A DNA stretch of 64,000 nucleotides from Hirudinaria manillensis (Eukaryota; Annelida; Clitellata; Hirudinida; Hirudinidae): NCBI GenBank assembly GCA_034509925.1, contig CM067531.1, positions 5,364,001 through 5,428,000 on the forward strand, read 5' to 3'. The position numbers and the translations under genes were made by a program. The notes beneath the pieces are model-generated. The model did not search any database. It was not told where the DNA came from and worked only from the letters and a program-made list of their open reading frames with translations. Positions 12,359 to 23,030 of the stretch are shown here, in pieces. Within the stretch, counting starts at the first letter, position 1, and each line of letters opens with the position of its first letter.

Positions 12359-13563
12359 TTAAATACGGAGTCCGGGATTTATCTCGATTAGAATGTCAAT
12401 AAAACGGTGAGTCATTTCCCGACAGCCGGCTGGGCCCCAGTGAATTCCATCTTGGTTTCGGTGTTCTGTCTTGCCTTTCATGGCAGAATAAAAATCTAGA
12501 ATGTTGTATCCATAATTTTTTGCAATCGAAGCAGCTGCATGATTAGCTAAAAGCTGGTCAAATGGCAAAAGTTCCCGAAGGGGGTTGTCAGATTTTCCAA
12601 GAAATCCACCTTTCACAGATGTTGAAATAGGCAGTGATGTAGTCATTATAATGCTTGTAGATTTATTAATGATTTTCTTGAGGTTGTTGCAAAAGGAAGA
12701 GACATTATCCACATACATTTCCAGTGATTGAGGACCATACCTGAGAATTTAATTGAAATAATTGTCAAAAAATATTTATGAGGCCATTCTGATAGAGAAT
12801 GAATTAGTAATCAAACTGTTACACGGTCATGTAATTATAAAACAAGTAAAACACTAGCCTCGAAATGTCCCAAAGACAGCTGCCAATTATTATGTAATCA
12901 GGTTCAATGACATCATGTGCTAAGGAGCACAGTATCTCCTTCATGTAGTTCCCATGTATCTTTGTGACAAAGTAGAATCTGACCAGATGGTGAGGATCTT
13001 GGTATTGCCTGACCTCTCTATATTGCTTTCCATGGATTGGCAAAATCAGGTTTCCACCGTCAAAAAGCTTATCTTGCTTGAATGACTGTTTCCCCTTAGA
13101 ATAGTTGCAATTAATTAATTATTACATGGTTTCATTGAATAAAATCAAGGCTAGATTATAAAAGTATATTTTGATATTGAGAAACATTTGAAACCTTTGT
13201 TTCTAAATCCTCACAAAGAAGTATGTCATCAGTTTGGAGAAAGTTTATGACATCCTTGTAAAAGTTCATCATATCTGCATACAAAGAAGTTATTTTGTCA
13301 CTTATGTTTATAGTTCTGAATTGTCTGTGTTAAATATTCCAATTATCCGAAAAAATCTTAAATTCCTGTTACATTGTTGTATGTTAAGAAAGATCAGAAA
13401 TGCTGATCGTAATAAATGGCCATGTGAAAAGTAATATATATATTCAAAATACATTTTTACGGTGATTTAAGAATAAGTGTGGTTACTCACTGTTGTCTCC
13501 AATAATAACAACAAACTTATTGCGTAAGATTGCTTTAAACAAATCGGAATGATACCCCTTCAT
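12359..13563 (-). CDS. PC-esterase domain protein (PCED1/FAM113-like), catalytic Ser apparently replaced
   Basis: SGNH/GDSL-fold protein of the PC-esterase group (PCED1A/B in vertebrates; substrate not established). Four exons: 13563-13491, 13274-13195, 13094-12859 and 12740-12359, 256 residues, all in frame. Visible family landmarks are NKFVVIIGDN near the N-terminus, FYKDVINFLQ, YREVRQY..HHLVRFYF, GSCLWDISRYG, and the C-terminal DGIHWGPAGCREM carrying the expected Asp and His. Where the family has GDS, with the presumed nucleophile Ser, this gene reads GDN, at the 3' end of exon 1. The exon 3 donor reads AG|GCTAGT, so this is probably a GC-AG intron. The start ATG at 13563 is the first available; an upstream exon is possible. 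It is convergent with BUB3. Confidence 0.87.
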
Positions 13564-14787
13564 CGCTAGCGATCCGATACTCAAACCCAGACCTACATCC
13601 AAACGATCACGGCATCGAGGGCAAATGCAATATGAAGGCGGGAAAATGCTGTCCTTTCAAAGCCTTTAAAATTTGTTGACAATAATTTTTGCCTTCGTGC
13701 ATACAAATTTGCCACATTAACAACTTAATCATCATCATCGAGCCAATTAAGCTTCATCTAAACGAAATGAAACGACTTTGATTCTGTAATTCGAAAATAT
13801 TGCCATTTTTATTTCGTTTTTCAATTCCTTAAAAAAGATCACAAAATATGCGATAATCTATTAAAAATGCCTGATCCTAGCGTTTTTTTTACATGACCCT
13901 TGACCTTAGCTTTTAACAGGAGGGGAGGCATTTAAAATGAAAGTGGATTTCTAAATCTTCGTGACGACCACGAGGATGTTGTTGATCTTTTACAAAATTG
14001 AGGCGGGGAACTATCCTCCAAGATTTCCGGAGGAAACACTGTCTGCATTATTTCATCACTAAAAACAAGTGCCTGCGAAAAAAGGGAATACCTCAGCAAG
14101 CAAATCCTGTACGTATAAAATTATTTAGCGAGTTTGTGATTACCGAAAGTACTTCAGAATTATCATTGCCAAAGGCTAATACAATAAGAAAACATAAAAT
14201 GAAAAAGTTGACATCTGCCCACCTTTTATAGCAAATTTGGGAATCATCTGCTTAACACTAATGTTAATTAAATGTATCATAATTTTAACTATATAATTAT
14301 CTAGGTCCAGGGTTATCTAACACTATCGAACAATTAAAAAAATCTGCAAGATAAAACAGCTTAGGTTGAATATCACATCTAATTTGTTGATCATGATTTT
14401 GTTGACGGCTGAATATTAATTATTTGAATTTAATTAGCAAACTCTTTGGGGCGTTCGTATGGAAGTTTGATTATTTACTAAAATAATTTAAAAAATTTAG
14501 AAAATATTCTTTTATTCGAAGGTATCAAATGAAAAATATAAAAATGAAAAATAATTACATTAGTGACACCGTAATACACTGTAATACATTCTCGTCATGA
14601 AATAGCACAAATTTGTAAAATTACGAATTTTTTAATATTTAATACAAGCATATTCAGCATCTTTTGATTCGCACGTCCAGCGCTCATTTTCGATCAAAAA
14701 ATAAATTTTCATTTAACCTATTTCACTGCTTCACCCATCTGGCTAAACTTCATTGGTGGCTTCGACGGGACACAAAATTATAGCGAT
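13564..14787. other. Intergenic, divergent PCED1-like and SNAPC4-like
   Basis: AT-rich. A 77-codon + strand ORF at 13998-14231 is basic and matches nothing I recognise. An exon of a small gene here cannot be excluded, but splice context and composition give no support. Promoters of both flanking genes must lie here. Confidence 0.4.
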
Positions 14788-16182
14788 ATGGAAATGTCAA
14801 ACTACGAAATTGATAAAATTAATAGTGAGCTAGCCAAAATAAGGCAAGCCGATCTTAGTGAAAATTCAATTGTTAATCTCGGTGTTGATCAACTCGCATT
14901 GTCACTGGCATCTAATAGGAAAAGCCAATCACAAGTGGGATCGATTTTGGCTGTCATCTCAGCGGCTCTGGAGCAAAACAGGCGTCAACGGACTGAGTTA
15001 AGACATTCTAATGATGTAGATTCAGATGTTCCGTTTAAGAGGAAAGGAACAACTTTTTGGAAGACGTACTTTAAAGATTTTGAGGGAGCTTATCCGAAGC
15101 TAAATCGTGACACGATTGCAAAAAATGAGTCTCAAGAAATTTGTGCCTTTACAAGACCATGCAAACCATGGTCTATTGAGGACAACGAAATTTTGATGGA
15201 ATCTGTGAAAGATAATATCCAGCAGAGGGAGCTCCGATCTCTTTTGAATAGGAGGCAATTCGAATATGTAAAATGTGATGAGGCAATTGATGGAAGTGAA
15301 GAAAAAAGAAAGCTGGAGCAGAGCTTGAAAGATATTGACCAGGCTATTATTGATATTAAGAATAACAAAGATTCGATTTACGGATTGCCAGAAAACAGCA
15401 ATGAAATTGATTGGCTAAAGATTTCTACTATTGATATGAAAGGTCAAAGGACAGCAGAAAATTGCAGGAACTTCTGGAAGAATGTTGCTCATCCTACGAT
15501 TAACAAGTCCAATTGGACTCAAGAGGAAGATGCAAATCTTGTTAAGCTTTCAGAACAGTTTGAGGGCAAGAATTGGAACAAAATTGCTGAATTACTTGGA
15601 ACTGGGAGAAGTGCTTTCTTATGTATGAAAAGATTTCAGACCAAATTAAATCCCATTCTGCTGAACAAGTGGACAGTTAAGGAAGATAAGCTTCTGGAAA
15701 AAGTTATAAATAGTTTTTACGGTACTAAATCAAAAGTTAATTTGATCAAAAATGGTGTAGAAATCGATTGGGTGAAAATTTCCAAGAGTGTTAAGACAAA
15801 GACTGCTAAAGAATGTATGCATCGATGGAATAGGCTGAAGACTACATTATGTAACAAAATCAAATGGGATTATGAGCTGGATCGAAAATTAACTGAGGCA
15901 CACAAAGTATTTGGCGGTAATTGGATGAAGATCGCTAAATATATCCCAGGCAAGACTAGTTCCCAATGCAGCGATAGGTATAAGAATACGTTGGACAAAT
16001 GCATTAAAGCGGGTCCTTGGAGCAAAGAAGAAGACAATATATTATGGAGAGCTGTCAATCTACATGGATTAAAGGGACGGTGGGCCAAACTATCTCGCGA
16101 GTTTTTGCCTAACCGAAACGATAACCAGATATTAAACAGGTATAAAAGACTACAAGGAAAGTTTGATCGCAAATCTCACTAG
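14788..16182 (+). CDS. SNAPC4: snRNA-activating protein complex subunit 4-like (Myb-repeat protein), intronless
   Basis: Largest DNA-binding subunit of SNAPc, which binds the proximal sequence element of snRNA genes for Pol II and Pol III. A single uninterrupted ORF of 464 residues. It has a coiled N-terminal part (~1-120), then consecutive Myb-type units. A half repeat with PWSIEDNEIL (~125) comes first, then WTQEEDANL..NWNKIAELLG (~240-290), WTVKEDKLL..IDWVKISKSV (~293-350), WDYELDRKL..NWMKIAKYIPGKTSSQCSDRY (~352-398) and PWSKEEDNIL..RWAKLSREF (~404-455). The pattern of four and a half repeats is characteristic of SNAPC4. It is far shorter than the human protein (about 1,470 residues), as usual for invertebrate forms, and ends right after the last repeat. 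Absence of introns contrasts with most neighbours. Confidence 0.88.
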   Translation: MEMSNYEIDKINSELAKIRQADLSENSIVNLGVDQLALSLASNRKSQSQVGSILAVISAALEQNRRQRTELRHSNDVDSDVPFKRKGTTFWKTYFKDFEGAYPKLNRDTIAKNESQEICAFTRPCKPWSIEDNEILMESVKDNIQQRELRSLLNRRQFEYVKCDEAIDGSEEKRKLEQSLKDIDQAIIDIKNNKDSIYGLPENSNEIDWLKISTIDMKGQRTAENCRNFWKNVAHPTINKSNWTQEEDANLVKLSEQFEGKNWNKIAELLGTGRSAFLCMKRFQTKLNPILLNKWTVKEDKLLEKVINSFYGTKSKVNLIKNGVEIDWVKISKSVKTKTAKECMHRWNRLKTTLCNKIKWDYELDRKLTEAHKVFGGNWMKIAKYIPGKTSSQCSDRYKNTLDKCIKAGPWSKEEDNILWRAVNLHGLKGRWAKLSREFLPNRNDNQILNRYKRLQGKFDRKSH

Positions 16183-17279
16183 TCAAAAAGCCACCTAAAG
16201 CATTCAAACTCTCTTAACCGTCTCTGAAGCCCAAAACTAACTTTGTTGCAAATTACGTGAATGGAAACCAAAAACCCTAATAGAAAAAATTAAAGAAATT
16301 CATGCAATTTTTTTAGATATCTATGTTTGGTAGAAGTGTAACAGTAAACTGTTTCCTAAATTATCCGCAGTTGTTCGTTATTCCTTAGCTATTCCAGCAC
16401 TCGTTGAGGCTGAAGCACAAATCTTTTGGAATTGGAAATTCTCTGAACCGCCGTTAAATAGCCATAGCGTCAAGAATGCACCAATGCCTGCATTGTATGT
16501 AATATCATGCTTTATAATTTCTAACAATATTTAACATTTTATACTATTAGGTGATATTTAACATATATTGTCAAAATTAACCATTATTTATTACGTAGGG
16601 ACAATTACAATAAACTATCAAATCATGAAATTTGTTTGTTACGATTCAAAAACATTTGAAGACATTCGGCTGGATATTGAAATTTGTCATTCTGTGTAAC
16701 TCTATTATAAATTGACTTTTCTTCTGATACATATAATCCATATTATTTCATATAATTCCATATAATCTATATCAAATAGCCATCATTCCATTTGCTATTT
16801 TTTTAACCTTGCCTGATTTGCTGAAAATGGAAATGTGTAGCGTATTAATAACTTTAGGGATGTGATAATAATTTAGATAGTAACTAGACATCATTTTATT
16901 TAATTTATCACGCATTCAATTCAAAAAAAAACTCTCGACATAAATTTTTCGCTACATACCACGTTCAACCGGCACAGAAGCCGCTCCGTAACAAGATAGT
17001 TAAGAGCAACCGCTGTAAGATGATTGGCTTAAAATGGAAGGCAATATCAAACAGTTGCTTGGATTGCTAGAGTCATCGTCGTTCGTCAACAATAATATTA
17101 CCAATCCATTAAGTGATTGGTTCCAACTCTGACCACAGTTCATTTCTACCAGGGACATGTCTCTAAACTGTCGAGGCATTGCTGTTTTAACCTTAATAAG
17201 TTTTAATAAAGTTTACCAGACTTGGAGCTAATTAAGAGAGAAGCTGATTTTTTTTAAAGGCAAATTTCAATTTTCTTTA
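16183..17279. other. Intergenic 3' of SNAPC4-like
   Basis: AT-rich with many short ATATAATCCATAT-like words near 16730-16790. A 32-codon ORF starts at 17034 just before the retroelement remnant; its origin is unknown. No gene recognised. Confidence 0.4.
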
Positions 17280-17990
17280 AATTAACTTTTCTTATAACTT
17301 AGCGTGAACAGATTGGATGGTGAAAGCGTCATTGACAGATTTTCTCGAAACTTCGATGTGGTTTGGTTGGTGTGTCTTATTCGAGTTAGTGGGACTAATT
17401 TTGATGGACTGTATATAAAGATGGACTCATGATTTTGGGGACAGAGTTGAATGAGTACCGAGTTGTGAGTGGGAGTGTTTTGTGGTGGAGTGATTTGTGA
17501 GCATTGAGAGATTAGTTTTTATTTTGATTACTTTCTTTTATGAACTATCATTTAAGCCTTGTGCTTTGAATAAAGACTTGTACATTATTTGTAAAAGTTG
17601 TGGAGTTAGAATTTCTTCATCTTTGAAACCGGCACTGATCCTTACCGGAGTGAGGGACGTGACATCTTCTGAGGTGCAACATGTTGTGACGTTCATTGAC
17701 AGAGCAACTCAATGGTTTGAAGGCGGTACTTTCTTCCATCATGGCAAATGTTACCAAGGTTTTCCTAACCCCTGGATGAGTTAATCTGGGGTGCTACTAT
17801 GGTTCCCCACAAATTCCAAAGTACTCTTTTCAATGTCCATAGCATTTCATTGGTTTTGACCGACTACTTACAAAGAACCTTCAATGATATCAATTGAAGT
17901 CAATATTGCTCATGCTACCATTCAAACATTCGCATGTCCGGGAGTTTAGGGAAAATTTGATCACATGGTTCGTTGTCAAAATGAAATTTT
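17280..17990 (+). mobile_element. Ty3/Gypsy-type LTR retrotransposon remnant (fossil)
   Basis: The + strand between about 17680 and 17930 gives fragments resembling the integrase core of Ty3/Gypsy elements (VVTFIDRATQWFEG and a following W-I-S-R-F-G-type stretch). It is broken in several places and clearly not functional. The 400 bp before it holds a TATA-like box near 17410 and an AATAAA near 17567, which could be part of an LTR, but no second copy exists in the window to prove it. Age cannot be estimated beyond old and decayed. Confidence 0.5.
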
Positions 17991-18104
17991 CAAGTTATGT
18001 TTCCCCAAAGTTCGATCTTCTGCTTATTTAGAATATCACACTAATTTAACACAAACTACTTGCTAATATACGTTAATTGTTTTTCTACAAATAATACAAT
18101 TTCT

Positions 18105-19040
18105 TTAACTAAATTTACCTTGATGAAACAAATTTGAATTAATAGATTTCGACCTTCCAAGCTTCAGGAGTGCTATGCTTTCAGGGTCTGTCCGAAGCCA
18201 ATGGTATTTATCTATGATGGATTTCAGCTTCTCATTGTCTATGTGACTAGATATGTCTATGTGGTTCAAACTAGCATCGACAAGGTCTGCCAAATGTTTT
18301 TTCCGAGACCCATGGTCAAAATCAATCCATGTAAATAATGTATCAAGTATTACAGCGACATCCGCCTTCAGGTTCGTATCCTTCACTACGAGATACAAAT
18401 GATCGAAGGATAGCATTTGAAAATGAGGATGATTCCTGATGTGAGAGAATGTATCGACCATGAATCGCTTCAAGTCATGCCTCGATTCCAGGGAATTATT
18501 TGTTGCTATGGAGAAATGTAGGATGAAGTTCTTCCCATCGACAGTCTCATTCAGATAATTACTGCAGGCGCTAACGACGATTTGAAGATCAAGTTCGCGG
18601 GCACAACTCAGGACGTCAGGAATGATTCTACAATTTAGTTGGATGTCGCACGTGTACAAGAAGTTCAAAACCATGGCTAATACTTCTCTGGAAGTGTTTA
18701 CACAAATCGTGGACGGCTCGCAACCAGCAAAGTAAGCTGCCAATTTTGGACTGAAAACAGAGAGAATTAATTGCTGAGCCCCTATTTCTTCCTCAAGGGT
18801 TTTTATCCTCACGTCACATCTCAACTGCTTGAGCCAAGAGACGTACATCAGCTCCACAATTTTACAGGAACCATAGTTGAAAGCAAAATCCCGATCGTTT
18901 ATTTTTTTGCGATTTCCGAACAAGCTGTAGAGCATGTTTTTGTTCGAAAGTACATCTTGTCGATTCGATAATTGGTTCAAAGGCATCGAAATGGAGTCAA
19001 GATCGCAGATGTTCGTTTCTTTAGTGCCGCAGACCTCCAT
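18105..19040 (-). CDS. BTB-BACK domain protein (kelch-like family, no kelch repeats seen)
   Basis: Single-exon ORF of 311 residues. After a ~70 residue leader comes a divergent BTB/POZ fold: LKQLRCDVRIKT, LSVFSPKLAAYFAG, VLAMVLNFLYTCDIQLN, VLSCARELDLQIVVSACSNYL. A BACK region follows (NFILHFSIATNNSL, LKRFMVDTFSHIRNHPHFQMLSFDHL, LDTLFTWIDFD, RKKHLADLVDASL). Such proteins usually act as Cullin-3 substrate adaptors or actin-linked scaffolds; the role here is unknown. A possible splice donor (HQG|GTAAAT) lies just before the stop, so a downstream exon might exist. I see no kelch repeats on the minus strand below 18105, where the Gypsy remnant lies. Either it is a BTB-BACK-only protein or its 3' part was lost. 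Confidence 0.75.
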   Translation of the reverse strand: MEVCGTKETNICDLDSISMPLNQLSNRQDVLSNKNMLYSLFGNRKKINDRDFAFNYGSCKIVELMYVSWLKQLRCDVRIKTLEEEIGAQQLILSVFSPKLAAYFAGCEPSTICVNTSREVLAMVLNFLYTCDIQLNCRIIPDVLSCARELDLQIVVSACSNYLNETVDGKNFILHFSIATNNSLESRHDLKRFMVDTFSHIRNHPHFQMLSFDHLYLVVKDTNLKADVAVILDTLFTWIDFDHGSRKKHLADLVDASLNHIDISSHIDNEKLKSIIDKYHWLRTDPESIALLKLGRSKSINSNLFHQGKFS

Positions 19041-20440
19041 TAGTGGTAGTATTTCTGAATATATTTCCTAATTAAGGCAATTTTAAGGAAATAGTCTAAT
19101 TATGCATTTTCTAGTAAGATATATTTAGTTTGTAATTTTCACTTATGATCTCATTCGTATTCACTGTGATTGCACTTTATTACAACATTCTGCTTACAAA
19201 CACATTTAAAATGACGCAATGTTATCACGCTGATGTCAAATGGATCATGCTCATAACAGAGTGCAACTCCTTCATTTATTGTTTTTTTATATACTCCGAT
19301 AACGTTTCCAAAATAAAATAGTGTTGGTTAATTTTTTTTCTTTAAAGTGAACAACTCTAGCATGAGAATGGATCCTGCGCTAATGAAATCCATATTTTTA
19401 TGTGCATGTAAAATCAATGCCATCAATTCTGATTTTAATAGGCTTTTACATATCTTCTGAAGTTTAAACGATTTTGTTTTAATATGTGAATAAATCTTCA
19501 ATATACCAAGTATTGTTTTATGAGAACTAGTTATCTCATTATCGTTTAGGTTGTTCACTAGCGGCAAAGGTAACACTTGGAAAATGAGTCATTAATCTTA
19601 ATTTAGCTTTCAGAACTTTTATTCCTATTTTCGAATGGCTATGCTCCCCGTAAATGGCTGTTTCCTACCATTGCTTTGAATTGAAAGGTTACCTTTATAC
19701 GGCTTTCTTGAGCCAGGGTGCCTCAAAGATAATTCTACTACTCCCAAAGGATGCAAAAATTCCTTGGTTCCATATGGCTTACGATGGACTTCTGACTAAA
19801 TTTTTCCACTGTGTCGAAATCCGTGTCATAATATGCCACTCCAGCACCGTTAAAAGTAAAGAAGTTTGATATTCAGTCATTCAGTAATATTCTTCAGTTG
19901 TTTAGCAAATCTGAATGATTAAATTTAATGATTGTTTTATTAAAAAGCCATAAAACCCCAAGTTATAAAGTGTTGATATATTCCGTTTATTTTTTGGTGG
20001 CCGAATATATATGACGATTTGATATTCTAATAATCTAAAATTCCGTTATTTAAATATTTTAAGGATGAAATTTCATTAAATTTATATATATATATAGAAG
20101 ATTTATATTATTATATTTTGAAATTGAATCTTTTTTTATATTAATAAATACTTGAATTACTGTGTACATTATTTTCATTTGGGGAAGGGGTTTATTATTG
20201 CTTACTTTTGAATATCTGAGATCTGGAGTTACGGTGCGATTGATCTAGTCCAGTGAAGTGTTAATTCGAGTCATCTTGTTTTTATTATATGGGACGAGGT
20301 ATTTGATATTGTATGATTTATCAAGTACGTACATGCATTTACTGTCCATTCAACTACGCTGTTATGACTTTAGTTTCTTGGAATTCGGCTTAAATTAATG
20401 TTGATAATTTTAATGTTGGTTTCTTTTATTTATTTTTAGC
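19041..20440. other. Divergent intergenic, BTB gene and TRF-like gene
   Basis: 1.4 kb, AT-rich, with a (TA)n run near 20082-20097. Polypyrimidine plus AG directly before the TRF-like ATG (20440) looks like a splice acceptor, so a 5' non-coding exon of that gene may lie here. An ORF at 19654-19869 is unassigned. Confidence 0.45.
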
Positions 20441-22219
20441 ATGACGGACATTGCATCCTGTCTTATTAATCGCTGGATTTTAGACTATGAGTGCTTTGAA
20501 TTATGGAGGAAATTTTCCGACAATCTTCGAGTGCATCAAACTTGGCAAATGATGTTCATTGACTACTTGCAGGAAATAGGCACTTCAAATATTTTCATAT
20601 TTCTAAATGTTAAACAGCAGGATGACCTAGAATTGATAAACACTCTTCTGATAAAACTCATGAACTCCATATCAAATGCTTCCAAATTACCTCCTGATAA
20701 CAACACTGAAATTCTCACTCCACTGGAAGAATCATTAAAATACATTGAATTACTGGGTGAATCACAACTCAAGGAACCTGCCAAAGTATTATTGATGAAG
20801 CTAAAAAAAGTAATTAGGCAGGAATGTGTTGTCATTTGTTTCAGGTGTTATAAACTCAAGTTAGCCAAAACAGTTTATGAAAGAGTATGGAATGGGTTTA
20901 ATTCTAAGGACTCATCCTCAAAAACAAGCCTCCTTAATCTTTTCAGAGAAGATGTAAATGTTTCCACAGCCCTAGAGCCCTTCTCTGTATCAGAGTTGAC
21001 TGAAAATTGCAGAAAATTTTTCTCCAAATATTTCAATTTACTTCTGACTCCATTTTTAATAAGGAATGCTGAAAAGATGTTTGATGTTTACGGTCTAGCT
21101 CTTTCACTGACTTCAAAGAAGAAGAAAATAACATCTGAAAATTCAAAGTCAAAACACTTTTTGATTCATTGCTGGTTTGCAGAATACTTCTGCTATTTGG
21201 CCTGGAAAAATATTGATGACATCAGCTCATCAAAATTTGATTGGCTATTGAAATTTGTGTCTGAAAATAATTTGGAGACTAAAAGTTGTCTTTTGATTCG
21301 ATTTATGTTTAAGTTTAATGAGCGAAAAAGTGTGGAAGATTCTCTGAGCTCTTATCTGTCTCCATTAGAACTCTGCCTCGAATTGCTCAATAAGGCAGAA
21401 AAGCTCAATTCTGATGATTGTGAAAGTTCTGCAGAAGCTGCATCCAATCTCAGGTGGCAATTAAAACGCCATGCGGTGCTCGTCTGGTGTGGAAAAAACT
21501 TGTACGAGAAAGCCACAGTTGTCTTCAATAGATTATTTCCAAATGATGATGAAGATATGGATTCAAATTTGAAAGTCTCACTGGAGAATGTTTTAAAAGG
21601 TCACGACCAACTATCCCTTGATGAAAACGTACTTGAACAATCTGTGACAATTTACTTTTCAAAAGTTTTTGCTAATTGGCAACCACACCTACTTGATGCT
21701 GCTGAGTCCATCAGTTCAGTTATAAAGATCAAGGCCTTGAAAATGGTTAGTGAACATGGTAATGTTGAAAACAAGAAGAGACATAGAACCACGAAGAAGC
21801 TTCCGGATGACTTTGTCTCTACAGATAGCATAGAGGAAGATAGCAGTACTAAGAAGAGGAAGGATTTCCACAGATCTTTTAGTAGTTTTGATGAAGAGCA
21901 AGGAAGAAAGATGCTCAAGGATGATGATACAGATTCTGAAGGTCCGGAAATGAAAGATGATAGGAAAAAGAAGTTGGATTGCAGACAGAGAATCTGGCTT
22001 GAAGAAGAAGAAGAATTGATTTATAGAGGAGCCATGATTTATGGGATTGGAAACTGGCTAGCCATTGCTAAAAACATGGTGGTACACAGATCTGAGATTG
22101 AAGTTAGAGACAAGTGGAAGGCAATGATCAAGCAAGGCAAAGTTGATAAATATATTAGAGAGATTGGGCCATTATCAGGAATAACACAAGACAGCCAGAA
22201 TGCTGAAAGTGACTTCTAG
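20441..22219 (+). CDS. TERF: Telomeric repeat-binding factor-like protein (TRFH + telobox Myb), intronless
   Basis: Shelterin-type protein that binds double-stranded telomeric DNA as a dimer. A single ORF of 592 residues. N-terminal region ~5-220: CLINRWILDYECFELW..F and the helical pattern after it match the start of the TRF homology dimerisation domain of TERF1/TERF2 (VNRWVL.F). The central part is Ser/Lys/Asp-rich with KKRHRTTKK and TKKRK clusters (nuclear localisation, inference). The C-terminal region ~514-568 is a telobox Myb: RIWLEEEEELIYRGAMIYGI, GNWLAIAKN, then EVRDKWKAM in the place of the VDLKDKWRN signature. The order of domains and total length equal vertebrate TERF proteins. TRF1 versus TRF2 type cannot be told; the symbol is used for the family. 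Confidence 0.82.
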   Translation: MTDIASCLINRWILDYECFELWRKFSDNLRVHQTWQMMFIDYLQEIGTSNIFIFLNVKQQDDLELINTLLIKLMNSISNASKLPPDNNTEILTPLEESLKYIELLGESQLKEPAKVLLMKLKKVIRQECVVICFRCYKLKLAKTVYERVWNGFNSKDSSSKTSLLNLFREDVNVSTALEPFSVSELTENCRKFFSKYFNLLLTPFLIRNAEKMFDVYGLALSLTSKKKKITSENSKSKHFLIHCWFAEYFCYLAWKNIDDISSSKFDWLLKFVSENNLETKSCLLIRFMFKFNERKSVEDSLSSYLSPLELCLELLNKAEKLNSDDCESSAEAASNLRWQLKRHAVLVWCGKNLYEKATVVFNRLFPNDDEDMDSNLKVSLENVLKGHDQLSLDENVLEQSVTIYFSKVFANWQPHLLDAAESISSVIKIKALKMVSEHGNVENKKRHRTTKKLPDDFVSTDSIEEDSSTKKRKDFHRSFSSFDEEQGRKMLKDDDTDSEGPEMKDDRKKKLDCRQRIWLEEEEELIYRGAMIYGIGNWLAIAKNMVVHRSEIEVRDKWKAMIKQGKVDKYIREIGPLSGITQDSQNAESDF

Positions 22220-23030
22220 GCAAGAGGGGGGTTGAGAATTGTTTATTATTTATGGTTGTCTAAAGAACATGACTAGTTAATGATAACAATGACAATTAAA
22301 AACTGTTTGTTTGAGAAGTAGTTTTTTTTTTTAGTAAATTGCCTTTGTTTTTCTTTCTTGTCTTGCCAATTATTTTAAATTGCATGTTCTAACCCCAGAA
22401 ATTTGTTCCCTTCACATTTCTAAGGCCATGCAGAAAATGTTGGGTCAATCAGATGTCATTTAAAACTGCTTTGAGCACATCTAACATCTCACAGTGCTTA
22501 AACCCTGCATATAATAGTGGAAATCATTTTAGCCTAACCCCGGTTTGAGGTATAACATTGAAGAAAATCGGTTTTAATCTGCATTGCCCCAAAAAAACAT
22601 TCTGATGTTTGATTAAATCAAATGTGACAGCTTAATTTGCTTGTATGTAGGACCAGCTAGCTTTGCAGTGATGAGTAGTAACAAGAAGAGAATTGGATTT
22701 AAATTCCATCTTGAGATTTAATTTAATGATTAATTATTAATGACGTCATTAGATTGTTCAAGTCACAAAAGACTGATGCTAGACATATTCTGTTTTTGCC
22801 ATGTCTCAGTGGTGTATCAAAAGTTAAGGTCTTCACTGGCATTCATAATGCGGCTCTTGGCCGGGATTCATTATCGAGATTTCACATATTGAGTTTGAAC
22901 ATTTGAGCTGAAAATAAAAATTTACATAAAATAATACAAAATTTGCTCAGTTTGGAATTATTGTCGTAAATAATTATTCCTAGTTAGTCACAATATTAAA
23001 CTTTTTCGGGAAAAACTCTGTTTTAATAAT
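22220..23030. other. Intergenic 3' of TRF-like gene
   Basis: AT-rich 3' flanks of two convergent genes. No coding signal seen. Confidence 0.5.

Noticed and set aside
19654-19869. 71-codon + strand ORF with a vaguely reverse-transcriptase-like pattern
   Set aside because: Similarity was weak and needed frame mixing; no motif could be placed, so not called.
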